Translations under genes and position numbers: made by a program | In this document: piece after piece, positions 33,139 through 41,267 of the stretch | How the letters are laid out: each line of letters starts with the position of its first letter | Numbering within the stretch: position 1 is the stretch's first letter | Notes under the pieces: generated by a model | The model's input: the letters and a program-made list of their open reading frames with translations, nothing else | Told to the model about the DNA's origin: nothing | Databases searched by the model: none | Origin: Planctomycetia bacterium | GTDB lineage: Bacteria; Planctomycetota; Planctomycetia; Pirellulales; UBA1268 | Assembly (NCBI GenBank): GCA_014192425.1 | Contig: BJHK01000002.1 | Coordinates: forward strand, 48,047-112,046 | Reading direction: 5' to 3' | DNA: 64,000 nt

Positions 33139-34170
33139 TCAGCCCGGGCCAGCGTTGCCGGCGGGCAACTGTGTCATCGGCGCGGGTGGCCCGCCGGTGC
33201 GGGCGGGCGGCTCGTGGACGACGTTCCAGGCCAGTCCGAGCCGCTCCATGGCGAGGATCGCCCAATAGGTGACGTCGATCTCCCACCAGCGATGGCCGTG
33301 CTTCGCCATGCGCTGGAACGCATGGTGGTTGTTGTGCCAGCCCTCGCCGAAGGCCAGCAGTCCGACCCACCACAGGTTCCTGGAATCGTCCCCGGTCGTG
33401 TAGTTGCGGTAACCCCACATGTGCGTGGCCGAGTTGACCAGCCACGTCACGTGAAACACCACGACCATGCGCACGGCCATGCCCCACAGCAGCCACGACA
33501 CGCCGGTGAACGGCCCGAACAGGAGCCAGCCGGCGGCCAGCAGGCCGATGCCCATGGCCGCGTGCCAGAGGAGGAAGGTGCGGTGAATGAAGTGCATGGC
33601 CGGATCGCGATCGAGATCGGGAGCCCAGCGGGCGACGTGCCCGGCCAACTCCCGCGGGTCGCGTCTCACGCACATCCAGAGGATATGGGACCACAGCCCG
33701 CCGTCGCGGGGCGTGTGCGGATCCCCCGCCTGATCACTGAAGGAATGATGCTTGCGGTGGTTCGCCACCCAGTGCAGCGCCGAGCCCTCCCCGGAAATGC
33801 CCCCCAGGAATGCGAAGAACAGCCGCACGATCCGCGGGGTGGCGAAACTGCCGTGCGTGAGCAGGCGGTGGTAGCCCAGGCAGACGCCGAGGCTCCCGGT
33901 GACGTAATACAGGATCAGGCAGATCGCCACGCCCGACCAGGTCATGAAGAACGGCGCTGCGACCGCCGCCGCGTGCACGCCACCGACCCACAACACGAGC
34001 GGCCAGTCGATCGTGGACCAGCGCAGCCGCCGTTGCCCGACGTCCGACGCGGCGGCGGGCACCGGCGTTCGCTCGGTACTGCCTCCGCCGACATCGCCCC
34101 CTGTCGCGGTCCGGCGCGACACACGCGTAGACTGTCGTTGGCCGGGACGGCGATGAGTGCTGGAGATCAT
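33139..34170 (-). CDS. Acyl-CoA (delta-9-type) fatty acid desaturase
   Basis: A 343-residue integral membrane diiron desaturase. The three histidine boxes are visible: HRLLTH, HRKHH and HNNHH (EGWHNNHHAFQR). Hydrophobic pairs surround them (LVLWVGGVHAAAVAAPFFM, AICLILYYVTGSLGVCLGY, MGIGLLAAGWLLFG). The first 45 residues are polar and variable. Introduces cis double bonds into acyl chains, adjusting membrane fluidity. Confidence 0.92.
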   Translation of the reverse strand: MISSTHRRPGQRQSTRVSRRTATGGDVGGGSTERTPVPAAASDVGQRRLRWSTIDWPLVLWVGGVHAAAVAAPFFMTWSGVAICLILYYVTGSLGVCLGYHRLLTHGSFATPRIVRLFFAFLGGISGEGSALHWVANHRKHHSFSDQAGDPHTPRDGGLWSHILWMCVRRDPRELAGHVARWAPDLDRDPAMHFIHRTFLLWHAAMGIGLLAAGWLLFGPFTGVSWLLWGMAVRMVVVFHVTWLVNSATHMWGYRNYTTGDDSRNLWWVGLLAFGEGWHNNHHAFQRMAKHGHRWWEIDVTYWAILAMERLGLAWNVVHEPPARTGGPPAPMTQLPAGNAGPG

Positions 34171-34452
34171 GGGCTTTCTTGCCTGGGGGACCGCCCGACG
34201 CCGGCACGGCGGCGCGGACCCGGGGGAAGTATGATTGGGGCGACGTTCTCGGCAGTCCTGAGAACGCTGCACCAGCCACCGGACGGCCCGCAGCATGCGT
34301 GCCTGTCCTGTCGCTTGCCCAACTCTCTCCGGCGGCGGTAGTGTAGTCAGTTCGTCGACAAAGACCCGCCCACCCCCCAAACGGTGCAGGCAGGATTCCG
34401 CACCACACCGAGGGGCCTTTCCGGGCTTCCCCCCCCGCCGGAAGACTCTCGA
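34171..34452. other. Divergent gap, no gene seen
   Basis: About 280 bp between divergent desaturase and TspO genes. It contains a C-run flanked by CACCGAGGGG and GGAAGACTCT. No ORF supported, no clear promoter identified. Confidence 0.4.
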
Positions 34453-34860
34453 ATGACCGACGTGCCCTGGATCGACTGGTACAACGGCCTCGCCAAGCCG
34501 TCGTGGACGCCCGCCCCGCGGACGATCGGCCTCATCTGGCAGATTCTTTATCCGGTCATCGTCGCGACGTTCGGGTTCGTGTTCGTGCAGGCGGGCCGGG
34601 GCCGGCTGCCACTGCTCGTCGCCCTCCCGTTTGCGGTCAACCTCGCCGCGAATCTCCTGTTCACGCCGATCCAGTTCGGCATGCGGAATCTGCCGCTGGC
34701 CGCCGTGGACATCGTCGTCGTCTGGGGCACGATCCTGTGGATGATGCTCGCCATCTGGCCGCATCATCGCTGGGTGGCCCTGGCCCAGGTGCCCTACTTC
34801 GTCTGGGTCTCGATCGCCACGGTGCTCCAGCTCTCGATCACCTGGATGAATCGGGGCTGA
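34453..34860 (+). CDS. tspO: TspO/MBR-family membrane protein
   Basis: A 135-residue protein with about four to five membrane segments. The start WIDWYNGLAKPSWTPAPRTIGLIWQILYPVI follows the TspO pattern (W-Y-x2-L-x-K-P-x-x-T-P), and FAVNLAANLLFTPIQFGMRNLPLAAVDIVVVW matches the central N-x-x-W-S-x-x-F-F region, with Leu/Thr in place of the usual Trp/Ser. It is short relative to the typical 150-160 aa but apparently complete. TspO proteins bind tetrapyrroles or cholesterol-like ligands. DUF1653 gene follows at 20 bp. Confidence 0.8.
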   Translation: MTDVPWIDWYNGLAKPSWTPAPRTIGLIWQILYPVIVATFGFVFVQAGRGRLPLLVALPFAVNLAANLLFTPIQFGMRNLPLAAVDIVVVWGTILWMMLAIWPHHRWVALAQVPYFVWVSIATVLQLSITWMNRG

Positions 34861-34880
34861 TCACCGCGCGGAGGCAACGC

Positions 34881-35120
34881 ATGGCCGAGATCACGCCGGG
34901 CCGCTACCGGCACTACAAGGGGAACGAATACACGGTCCTCGGCGTCGCCCGGCACAGCGAGACCCTCGAGCAGTTCGTCGTCTACCGGCAGGAATACGGC
35001 GACTGCGGCCTGTGGGTCCGACCGGCGGCGATGTTCGCCGAGACGGTCGTGGTGGACGGCCAGACAGCTCCCAGGTTCCGGCTTCTCGACCAGCCGCCGG
35101 CGCTGGGGTCTCCATCCTGA
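34881..35120 (+). CDS. DUF1653 small protein
   Basis: A 79-residue protein with the DUF1653 signature: GRYRHYKGNEYTVLGVARHSETLEQFVVYRQEYGDCGLWVRPAAMFAETV. The family is a small beta-rich domain of unknown function. GGAGG lies just upstream of ATG 34881. Likely co-transcribed with tspO. Confidence 0.85.
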   Translation: MAEITPGRYRHYKGNEYTVLGVARHSETLEQFVVYRQEYGDCGLWVRPAAMFAETVVVDGQTAPRFRLLDQPPALGSPS

Positions 35121-35138
35121 TTCCAGGGAGGCACTCCC

Positions 35139-35253
35139 GCTGCTCGTGTTCACGACGCTCTGGACCGCCATCTGGGCGGCGCCGCTGCCCAAGCCCGACA
35201 GGGCCCGCACCACACCCATCTTCAGGCTGCGCCACGAAGATTCCGTCTGGTGA
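35139..35253 (+). pseudogene. Fragment of a small membrane-protein gene (paralogue of 40800-41174)
   Basis: Translated in frame, 35142-35200 reads LLVFTTLWTAIWAAPLPKPD, closely matching residues 6-24 of the intact gene at 40800 (RLLLFTTLWTAIWAAALPQLS). Similarity is lost afterwards and a stop follows at about 35253. No start codon remains. A decayed or partly duplicated copy. Confidence 0.65.
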
Positions 35254-35326
35254 CGGTCAGGAAGAAAAGCGGCGGGAGACTTTCGTCCCCCGCCGCCGCG
35301 TGAACTCCATCCATCACGATCCGCTG

Positions 35327-35554
35327 CTACTGGCTGCAGCAGCCGGATCCGCAGCAGCCCTCCCGCTCGGCCTTTGCGCCGGCGGCCGGGCACTCGTCGA
35401 CGCAGCACTCGCAGGTGCACTTCGCACAATTGCAGGTGCCCGTCTCGCAGCAGCCGCAGCAGTCACACTGCGGACAGCCGAGATTCCGACTGCCTTCGAT
35501 GACGGCAACGAAGGGCACGAGGCCCAGCGTCGCCCAGAGAAAGAAACTGTTCAT
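35327..35554 (-). CDS. Membrane-anchored Cys-rich mini-protein
   Basis: 75 residues with 17 cysteines, all after residue 25. The N-terminus (NSFFLWATLGLVPFVAVIEG) is a hydrophobic anchor or signal. The rest is built of CxC and CC pairs (GCPQCDCCGCC, CNCAKCTCECC, GCCGSGCC), resembling metallothionein-like metal-binding peptides. AAGGAAG precedes ATG 35554. I do not recognise the family. The next minus-strand gene (35642-36082) is also Cys-rich, so the two may share a metal or redox role; that is inference. Confidence 0.6.
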   Translation of the reverse strand: MNSFFLWATLGLVPFVAVIEGSRNLGCPQCDCCGCCETGTCNCAKCTCECCVDECPAAGAKAEREGCCGSGCCSQ

Positions 35555-35641
35555 GGGACGTCTTCCTTTGCATGGGGAAACTGAATCGAACGCGCCACGT
35601 CACGACGCGTGAACGTGGGGGAGCCTGCACGCTCGCCCGAT

Positions 35642-36082
35642 TCAGTTCCGCCAGACGCCGAAGAGGATCCGCAGCGGGCGGATCGGGACGCCAAGCAATT
35701 CCGCCACATACTCCCGGCTGACACCGAGAGCCTGCGGCACGACCGGCGGAGCAGCCGGCAGTCCGATAGCGACACTGCCGTCGCTCACGGCCGGCAGGGT
35801 GACCCTCGTCAGCGCGAGCGGCTGATCGTGCCGGGCAGTCAGGTTGCAGTGGCACGGTTGCCGGTGAGGTTCGCTGGCACTGCGGTCGGCCGCGGCTGCA
35901 CAGAGCGGACACCCGCTGGCCCGGTCGTCGCCGAAATCAGCCGTCGTCGACCCATGGTCACGGCCCTGACCGGCACAGCACGGCTTGTCGCAGGCCTGGC
36001 ACAGAGCCTTCGGCGTGACCTGTGCGACGACCGCCGCACATGCCACCAAGACCCACACGAGTTGTGTTCGGCTACGGACCAC
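35642..36082 (-). CDS. Secreted Cys-rich hypothetical protein
   Basis: 146 residues with a signal peptide (TQLVWVLVACAAVVAQVTPKA). The mature N-terminal half has cysteine pairs (LCQACDKPCCAGQG, GCPLCAA, PCHCNLTA); the C-terminal half is hydrophobic and Pro-rich. No known domain. The stop lies 88 bp from the start of the Cys-rich mini-protein gene, on the same strand. Confidence 0.5.
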   Translation of the reverse strand: MVRSRTQLVWVLVACAAVVAQVTPKALCQACDKPCCAGQGRDHGSTTADFGDDRASGCPLCAAAADRSASEPHRQPCHCNLTARHDQPLALTRVTLPAVSDGSVAIGLPAAPPVVPQALGVSREYVAELLGVPIRPLRILFGVWRN

Positions 36083-36197
36083 CGCTGCGACTCCTCGGGT
36101 TCACCCTTATTCTACGCGGCGCGGTTCGATCCGGTTCCGCCGGGCTGACAAAGCCCGGAAAACAGCCTGCAGCCGGCGTTCCCGGGATCGACTGGTA

Positions 36198-36674
36198 TCA
36201 GCGTCGATTGGTATCGGAGCCTGTCCGCGCCGACGTGGACGGCGGTGCCTCGACGAACCGCCGTGCCTGTTCGCCCGACTGGGGATTCCAGATCGGGTTT
36301 ACGCCCGCCGGCAGCGGATCGCAGCGCACGTAGATCCGCCGCGGCGCCTGCTCGAAATAGAGCAGCAAAGCCGGGCAGAGCCAGCCCTCCATGCGTTGCC
36401 CAGCGATGGTGCCCGCGTACCAGTTGCCCAAGCAGTCGTCCGCCCGCAGCCACTGCAGCTCGGCGTCATAGCCACCGAACGGCTCGTCCGCGAAGGTCAT
36501 CGTAAAGCCCCTCGTGGCGTCGGGAATGCCCTTGGCATCCACCACGCGGGAGATCATTTCGGTCATCCCCAGCACGAAGGCCTCTTCCTTCAGGCCCGTG
36601 CGCACATCGTCGAATACCCAGCACGAGTCGTTGAGCAGGTAGGGGTACAGGGTCAGGACACGTCGCTCGCTCAT
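36198..36674 (-). CDS. DUF6717-like protein
   Basis: 158 residues. RVLTLYPYLLNDSCWVFDDVRTGLKEEAFVLGMTEMISRVVDAKGIPDATRGFTMTFADEPF matches, from memory, the DUF6717 pattern (small cytoplasmic domain, unknown function). ATG 36674 overlaps the stop of the preceding zinc-ribbon gene by ATGA, indicating translational coupling. Confidence 0.65.
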   Translation of the reverse strand: MSERRVLTLYPYLLNDSCWVFDDVRTGLKEEAFVLGMTEMISRVVDAKGIPDATRGFTMTFADEPFGGYDAELQWLRADDCLGNWYAGTIAGQRMEGWLCPALLLYFEQAPRRIYVRCDPLPAGVNPIWNPQSGEQARRFVEAPPSTSARTGSDTNRR

Positions 36675-36946
36675 GACTTGGCTCCTTGGGATGTCTCGTA
36701 GGAAACGTCGAAAAACTTCTGGCACGTGTTGCAGAACCAGTTGCCGGGCTTCGGCCCGTTGGGAATCAGCTTGAATTTCGGGCACGTGGCGGCCATCCAG
36801 ATCGTGATCCAGACGATGCCCACCTGCACCGAGGCCGTGTTGGACGTGCCGCACTGCGGGCAGGGCGGCACCTCCATCTGCGTGAACCGGGCGTAGATCT
36901 CCTGGTAGATCTGCTCGCGGGTGCGCGTCTTCGGAGAAGCGGCCAT
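36671..36946 (-). CDS. Small zinc-ribbon-like protein
   Basis: 91 residues with two CxxC knuckles (PPCPQCG and FCNTCQKFF) about 40 residues apart, a zinc-ribbon arrangement. Between them is an aromatic hydrophobic strand (VGIVWITIWMAATCP). ATG 36946 is chosen because upstream sequence in this frame is not conserved-looking. Couples by a 4-bp overlap to the DUF6717-like gene. Confidence 0.55.
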   Translation of the reverse strand: MAASPKTRTREQIYQEIYARFTQMEVPPCPQCGTSNTASVQVGIVWITIWMAATCPKFKLIPNGPKPGNWFCNTCQKFFDVSYETSQGAKS

Positions 36947-37361
36947 CGTGCGTACTCCAGAATGAGCCACGCACCAAGAACCAGGCCGATGGGCGTCGCC
37001 GCCCGTCGGTCTGCTGCAACATTCTTTCGTGAGGAGAAAACCCTCACGCACATCCCGCAGGCATTGTCATGCCGGCGGAAGCACCGTGTGCCTTGCAGTG
37101 GCCCGGTTGCCGAAACGCCGCCGAGGCGTTTCCGACACGCCTTGGGGGACGTGTCGTTCCTGATGCTGAGAGAATTCTACGCGCCGCATCGGCCGCGGGC
37201 CAGCGTTCGGTGCCCGTCACGTGTGTCATAGCCAGGCACTCACAAGATGCTGGGGAGCGGGCCGCGCGGACCAAGGTTGTCCGCACCACTGGTGACAATG
37301 CCACGCGGATCGGGAGCAAGCGAAGGGTCTGCAACGACCGAGTCACGAGGAGGGGACACCG
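36947..37361. other. Gene-poor interval with a perfect hairpin and one copy of the 17-bp element
   Basis: No supported gene over about 415 bp. A perfect 8-bp stem (GAAACGCC / GGCGTTTC, 5-base loop) sits at 37112-37132. CGGACCAAGGTTGTCCG at 37267-37283 is a copy of the element found upstream of the island's S24 and DUF2075-type genes; here no such gene follows, and no -10 box at the usual spacing is evident. Confidence 0.6.
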
Positions 37362-37556
37362 ATGATCGGACCAGCGAAGAATCGTCTGCATGATTACGAG
37401 GCCGGTTGGCTCACGCTGCTCGTCAGCATGCGGGTTGCGACAGAAGCCCAGGCGCGGGCGGCCATGAGTCGAGTGGCGCACAGGGCCATCGACGACATGG
37501 AGGCCCGGCGGGAGAAGCGGCGCAGCGAAAAGCGGCGGAGACAACCGCCCGAGTGA
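37362..37556 (+). CDS. Small basic hypothetical protein
   Basis: 64 residues, helical, with a basic C-terminus (MEARREKRRSEKRRRQPPE). A strong Shine-Dalgarno (AGGAGGGG) lies 7 bp before ATG 37362, which is the main reason to believe it. No domain recognised. Confidence 0.45.
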   Translation: MIGPAKNRLHDYEAGWLTLLVSMRVATEAQARAAMSRVAHRAIDDMEARREKRRSEKRRRQPPE

Positions 37557-37634
37557 CTCCATTCGCCGTGCCGCGGTGTGGCGCAGATTCCGGCACGACG
37601 ACGGGCAACCGCCCGATGCAGCGGTGTTGATCAC

Positions 37635-40073
37635 TCAGCCCGACAGCAGGCCGACGAATTCCGCGATGACGCGGAGGTCGTCCACTTGGTCGGGGTTGAC
37701 CCAGATCGCGTGGAAATCCTTGTTCCGCGGCACCAGGTGAATCGCCGTGTGCGTCCACGATCCGCCTCCGCCGGAGTCCGTGTCTTCCACCTTGAGGGAG
37801 CGATACTCCTTCACGGTGTACGACCCACCCGTCTCGGGGTCGGCGATCGCCCGGTGCTGAACCAGCAGCACCTTGCCGCCACGGCTGCCGGCCACGTCGC
37901 GGCGAAACACGCAGTAGGAGCCGTCGGGAATCAGCGGCTCCATCGACCGGCCGAAAACCTGCGACACGAAATGCCGCTCGTCCGCCTTGAGGCCCGCCGG
38001 CGTCGGGACCCAGCCGAGGCAGTCGGCCGCCGTGCTTGGGCCAAATTCGCTCGCAGCAGCCTGGAGGTCATAGAGGGGCAGCCATTCTGCATATCGCTCG
38101 CCCAACGGCTTCGGCTCGATGCGAACCGCGCCCGCGCCCGATTCGCTTTCCGTCGGCCTCGCTGCCTGCTGCGCAAACGTTCGCGACGCCAGCCGGAGCC
38201 GCTCGCGGAGATAGTCTCTCAAGGCCGGATCCGCGCACCACACGAAGCATCCCTTTCGGCCCCGTGAGAGCAGCACCTTGTAGGTGTTCTTGATAATCGC
38301 CTGCACTTTCGCGTGGACTTCAGCGGTTGCGTCCGCGTCGCCCTTGGCCTCGGTGAGGGCCTTCTTCCAGCCCTTGAGCGAGCTGTCGGTCTTGGCCCGC
38401 TTCGCGGGATCGCCGACGACCTTTCCGTTTTCGTACCGCAGGTCCGGCCCGATGAGCACGCCCAGCCAATCGAATTCCACGCCCTGGCAGGTATGCACGC
38501 AGCCGACCTGCTCGATGCCGTCCTTCGACGTTGCCCAGTTCTCGCCCATGAAGTTCCACGGCAGCGAGAGCCCGTCGGCCTGCACGTGCTTCACGTGCCC
38601 ATGCCGCTGGCGGCCCGTCGTGGGCCACTCCCACGAATATCCAGCGATCAGGCGGGCCTTGTTGGTGGCGTTCTTGGCCTGCAGCGCGGCGTACATCGTC
38701 TGGGCGTCGTCGAACACCCGAAACTCATACTGCTCGTCGGCCCAGTTGTCGAAGTTGCCCGTGGGCCGCAGCTGCAGCACGTCGTCGAGCCAGTTGAGAT
38801 AGCCGTCGGAGCCGCCGCAGCGGAACTGGGCCGTGAGCGTAAAGGGGGCATGGACGTTGGCCTTGAACTTCTTCGCCGCTTCCCGGATCCGCTCCTCGCT
38901 GCCCGAGTCGATCCACTGCACCCGCTGCGTCTCGTCGAGAAAGAACACGCTGATGCGGGCCGCCCGCACCATGTCTTCCACCATGCTCTCACCCTTGTAT
39001 TGATAGGCCTCGTCTTTCAGGCGGTGGGCCTCGTCCACGATCAAGACCTCGTGCGTTCTGTCTTTCATGAAATCGGCCGTGTGAAAACTCCACGACGACT
39101 GAAACAGGGCCTCCCCATCCTCCCGGTAGTCACGGTGCCGCTTCGTGAGCTGCTCGGCGAGCGTGTCGCGAAACGCCTTGTTGGGCGCGACCAGAAACCC
39201 CAGCCGCTTTGATTTCAGCACCTCGGCGAGCAGTCGCACGGCGATGACGGATTTTCCCGTGCCGGGCCCGCCGTGCACGATGAACACCTGCCGCTTGGCG
39301 GCGCTCGCCACGCCGGTGATCGCATGCCGAATGATCTGGAAGGCTTCGTTCTGGGTGTCGAGCAGTTCAAACTCCTCGTTGCCGTCGAGCATGCTGCCCA
39401 CGCGTTCGATGAGCGCGGGCGCCGGGATGAGCCGCCCCTTCTCCAGCAGGTAGAGCACGTCGTGCCGCGACCGGTGCCGCACGTATTTCTCGATATACCG
39501 CGAGAGGGCGTCGGCATCGTCGGCGAGGAAAAGATGCGTGTCGTCGATGATGCGGCGGTAGCGGGGATCCTCGAGCGGCTCCGGCTTTCGGCGGACGAGG
39601 TTGAAGAGGTAGGCGGCCGAGTGGATGCCCACGCTCTTGTCGGCGATGTCGGCATTGAACCGCAGGATCAGCCCCTTGTATTTGCGGGCCTGCACGCAGG
39701 GATGCTGGGAGAGCGAGCCGCCGCCGTAGGGCGACCAGACGAGGTCCGGCACGTCCGACTTGTCGGCGTCGCTCCACGACTTGAGCTCGAGCACCAGGCC
39801 GTTGTCGTTGGTGCCGTCATTGCCGGCGAGCAAGACGTCCACCCGGGATCGGCCGGCGGCGGAGATGTGGTATTCGATGGCCACCTGCATGTCGTCATCG
39901 ACATCGGCCCGCCGCAGCGCGCTCGAGAACCGCGTGTATTCATCCGCCCACACGTGCCGATCCGCCGGCACGCCTCCGGTCTGCCGCTCGAAGCCGTCGA
40001 TCAGCCGCCGCTCGAGGCGGTTCAGGTCGACATCTTCGAGAAACTGCCGCTTCGTCTCGGCGTAGATGATCAC
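37635..40073 (-). CDS. DUF2075 (Schlafen-like) nuclease-helicase fused to a C-terminal S24 peptidase-like domain
   Basis: 812 residues. N-terminal PD-(D/E)xK-like nuclease segment (RVDVLLAGNDGTNDNGLVLELKSW, about residues 76-100); superfamily 1 helicase/ATPase of the DUF2075 type with Walker A GGPGTGKS (Lys274), Walker B VLIVDEAHR, motif FFLDETQRVQW, and late motifs QGVEFDWLGVLIGPDLRY and YKVLLSRGRKGCFVW. After about residue 660 comes a LexA/UmuD-like S24 domain: FGRSMEPLIPDGSYCVFR with Ser710 and YTVKEY with Lys755, the expected Ser-Lys dyad, 45 residues apart. GTG 40073 overlaps the MazG stop by 4 bp. Likely antiviral; the S24 domain could sense damage or self-cleave. The function is inferred from architecture. 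Confidence 0.85.
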   Translation of the reverse strand: MIIYAETKRQFLEDVDLNRLERRLIDGFERQTGGVPADRHVWADEYTRFSSALRRADVDDDMQVAIEYHISAAGRSRVDVLLAGNDGTNDNGLVLELKSWSDADKSDVPDLVWSPYGGGSLSQHPCVQARKYKGLILRFNADIADKSVGIHSAAYLFNLVRRKPEPLEDPRYRRIIDDTHLFLADDADALSRYIEKYVRHRSRHDVLYLLEKGRLIPAPALIERVGSMLDGNEEFELLDTQNEAFQIIRHAITGVASAAKRQVFIVHGGPGTGKSVIAVRLLAEVLKSKRLGFLVAPNKAFRDTLAEQLTKRHRDYREDGEALFQSSWSFHTADFMKDRTHEVLIVDEAHRLKDEAYQYKGESMVEDMVRAARISVFFLDETQRVQWIDSGSEERIREAAKKFKANVHAPFTLTAQFRCGGSDGYLNWLDDVLQLRPTGNFDNWADEQYEFRVFDDAQTMYAALQAKNATNKARLIAGYSWEWPTTGRQRHGHVKHVQADGLSLPWNFMGENWATSKDGIEQVGCVHTCQGVEFDWLGVLIGPDLRYENGKVVGDPAKRAKTDSSLKGWKKALTEAKGDADATAEVHAKVQAIIKNTYKVLLSRGRKGCFVWCADPALRDYLRERLRLASRTFAQQAARPTESESGAGAVRIEPKPLGERYAEWLPLYDLQAAASEFGPSTAADCLGWVPTPAGLKADERHFVSQVFGRSMEPLIPDGSYCVFRRDVAGSRGGKVLLVQHRAIADPETGGSYTVKEYRSLKVEDTDSGGGGSWTHTAIHLVPRNKDFHAIWVNPDQVDDLRVIAEFVGLLSG

Positions 40074-40474
40074 GGCTCGCGGAGCTCCGTGTATTTCCGG
40101 GCGTTGCCGCGGGCGAGGGCGACGGGGTATTTCTGCTCGTTGGAGGCGAGCTTATCGGCGATTGCCTTGCCGACGTCGATGTCGAGCCGATCGGCGAGCA
40201 GGAGTGCAAAGAGCAGGACGTCGGCGACCTCTTCCACGACGGCGTCGCGTTTGGCGTTGTCCTTCAGCTCGCGTTCGATCTCCTTGTCGCTCTTCCAGAG
40301 AAACCGCTCCTGCAGTTCCGCCGCCTCGATGGCGATGGCGGCAGCGAGATTCTTCGGCGTGTGAAATTGCGACCAGTCGCGGGCGTCGCGAAACCGGCGG
40401 GCCTCGGCCATGAGTGCCTGCCAGGAATCAATTTTCGTGCCGGTGGGACGGCGGGCTGGGGTGGGTTTTTTCAT
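40070..40474 (-). CDS. MazG-like nucleotide pyrophosphohydrolase
   Basis: 134 residues of the all-alpha NTP-PPase fold. Metal-binding acidic motifs are present: AIEAAELQERFLW (E-x-x-E) and VVEEVADVLLFALLLADRLD (E-E-x-x-D). Such enzymes hydrolyse dNTPs (often dCTP) to the monophosphate. Its TGA overlaps the GTG of the downstream DUF2075-S24 gene, so the two are translationally coupled and probably act together. ATG 40474 is the only sensible start. Confidence 0.88.
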   Translation of the reverse strand: MKKPTPARRPTGTKIDSWQALMAEARRFRDARDWSQFHTPKNLAAAIAIEAAELQERFLWKSDKEIERELKDNAKRDAVVEEVADVLLFALLLADRLDIDVGKAIADKLASNEQKYPVALARGNARKYTELREP

Positions 40475-40647
40475 GCCGGGGAGTGTACCGCCCGGTGGAG
40501 CGGTGCGCCCTGACGCGGCTGTATGCGCCTGCACGGGCGGGCGGAACCTGATCGGGCTACGTCTCTCTCCGTTTGGCGTTGTCATCGGATCACCTATCGC
40601 GGTTCAGGCATTTCGCAGCCAGTCGCGGGACACACGGTGATGTGCGC

Positions 40648-40745
40648 TCACGCCTTGTCGGTGAGGTACTCGCTCACGCCTTGTCGGTGAGGTACTGGCT
40701 CACGCCCTGATAGTCCGCCGGGCTCCGCATCTTGTCGCTCGGGCC
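40648..40745 (-). pseudogene. Remnant of a DUF2075 C-terminus with a 26-bp tandem repeat
   Basis: Minus-strand translation gives DKMRSPADYQGVSQYLTDKA, matching the DUF2075 C-terminal end seen at 63.6 kb (DRTRSPAFYDGVTQYLTDLG). The last part is duplicated: a 26-bp unit starting TCACGCCTTGTCGG repeats at 40648 and 40674, with a partial copy at 40700. No promoter or N-terminus remains. Confidence 0.65.
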
Positions 40746-40799
40746 CGCACGGGAAGCCATGACGGACCGGCGGGCCTGCACGGGCTACACTCGGCGGTC

Positions 40800-41174
40800 A
40801 TGGAGACCTTTCGCCTGCTCCTGTTCACGACGCTCTGGACTGCGATCTGGGCGGCAGCGCTGCCACAACTCTCCCGCCGCGTGGAACTCGTGGCCGGGCT
40901 GATCCCGTTTGCGGCCTTCGGCCTGCGGGTGTTCGGGGCCTGCTTCATCGGCGTGCCGGCCGACGATCCCGTGCGGATGGCGCTGGCGCCACTGGTTGAC
41001 TGGATCAACGGCGGGTCGGGTCCGGTGCCGTTTCAATGGGTGCTCGACGTCACCGTGGCCATCGGGCTCGTGTGGTTCGCGTCGATCGCGCACATCTCGC
41101 GCCGATGGCGGCTGGCCACGATCTGGGTCATGCCGGCCGTGGCGCTGGCGAGCCTTGCGGCGGGGCGGTCGTAG
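40800..41174 (+). CDS. Small polytopic membrane protein
   Basis: 124 residues with three to four membrane segments (LLLFTTLWTAIWAAALPQL, LVAGLIPFAAFGLRVFGACFIGV, VLDVTVAIGLVWFASIAHI, LATIWVMPAVALASLAA). No family recognised. A TACACT -10 box (40786-40791) ends 8 bp before the ATG, implying a leaderless mRNA. A decayed partial paralogue lies at 35139-35253. Confidence 0.6.
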   Translation: METFRLLLFTTLWTAIWAAALPQLSRRVELVAGLIPFAAFGLRVFGACFIGVPADDPVRMALAPLVDWINGGSGPVPFQWVLDVTVAIGLVWFASIAHISRRWRLATIWVMPAVALASLAAGRS

Positions 41175-41267
41175 GGCGGCCACTCCGCCGCCTGGTCGAT
41201 GGTCGTCATTGCCTCGCGCGTTAGACTGACGCGATCGGCCGTCCCATCACGCAGCAAGGAGCAGACC

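Noticed and set aside
40648..40725. Possible CRISPR-like array from the 26-bp repeats
   Set aside because: Units are directly adjacent with no spacers and encode a duplicated helicase tail.
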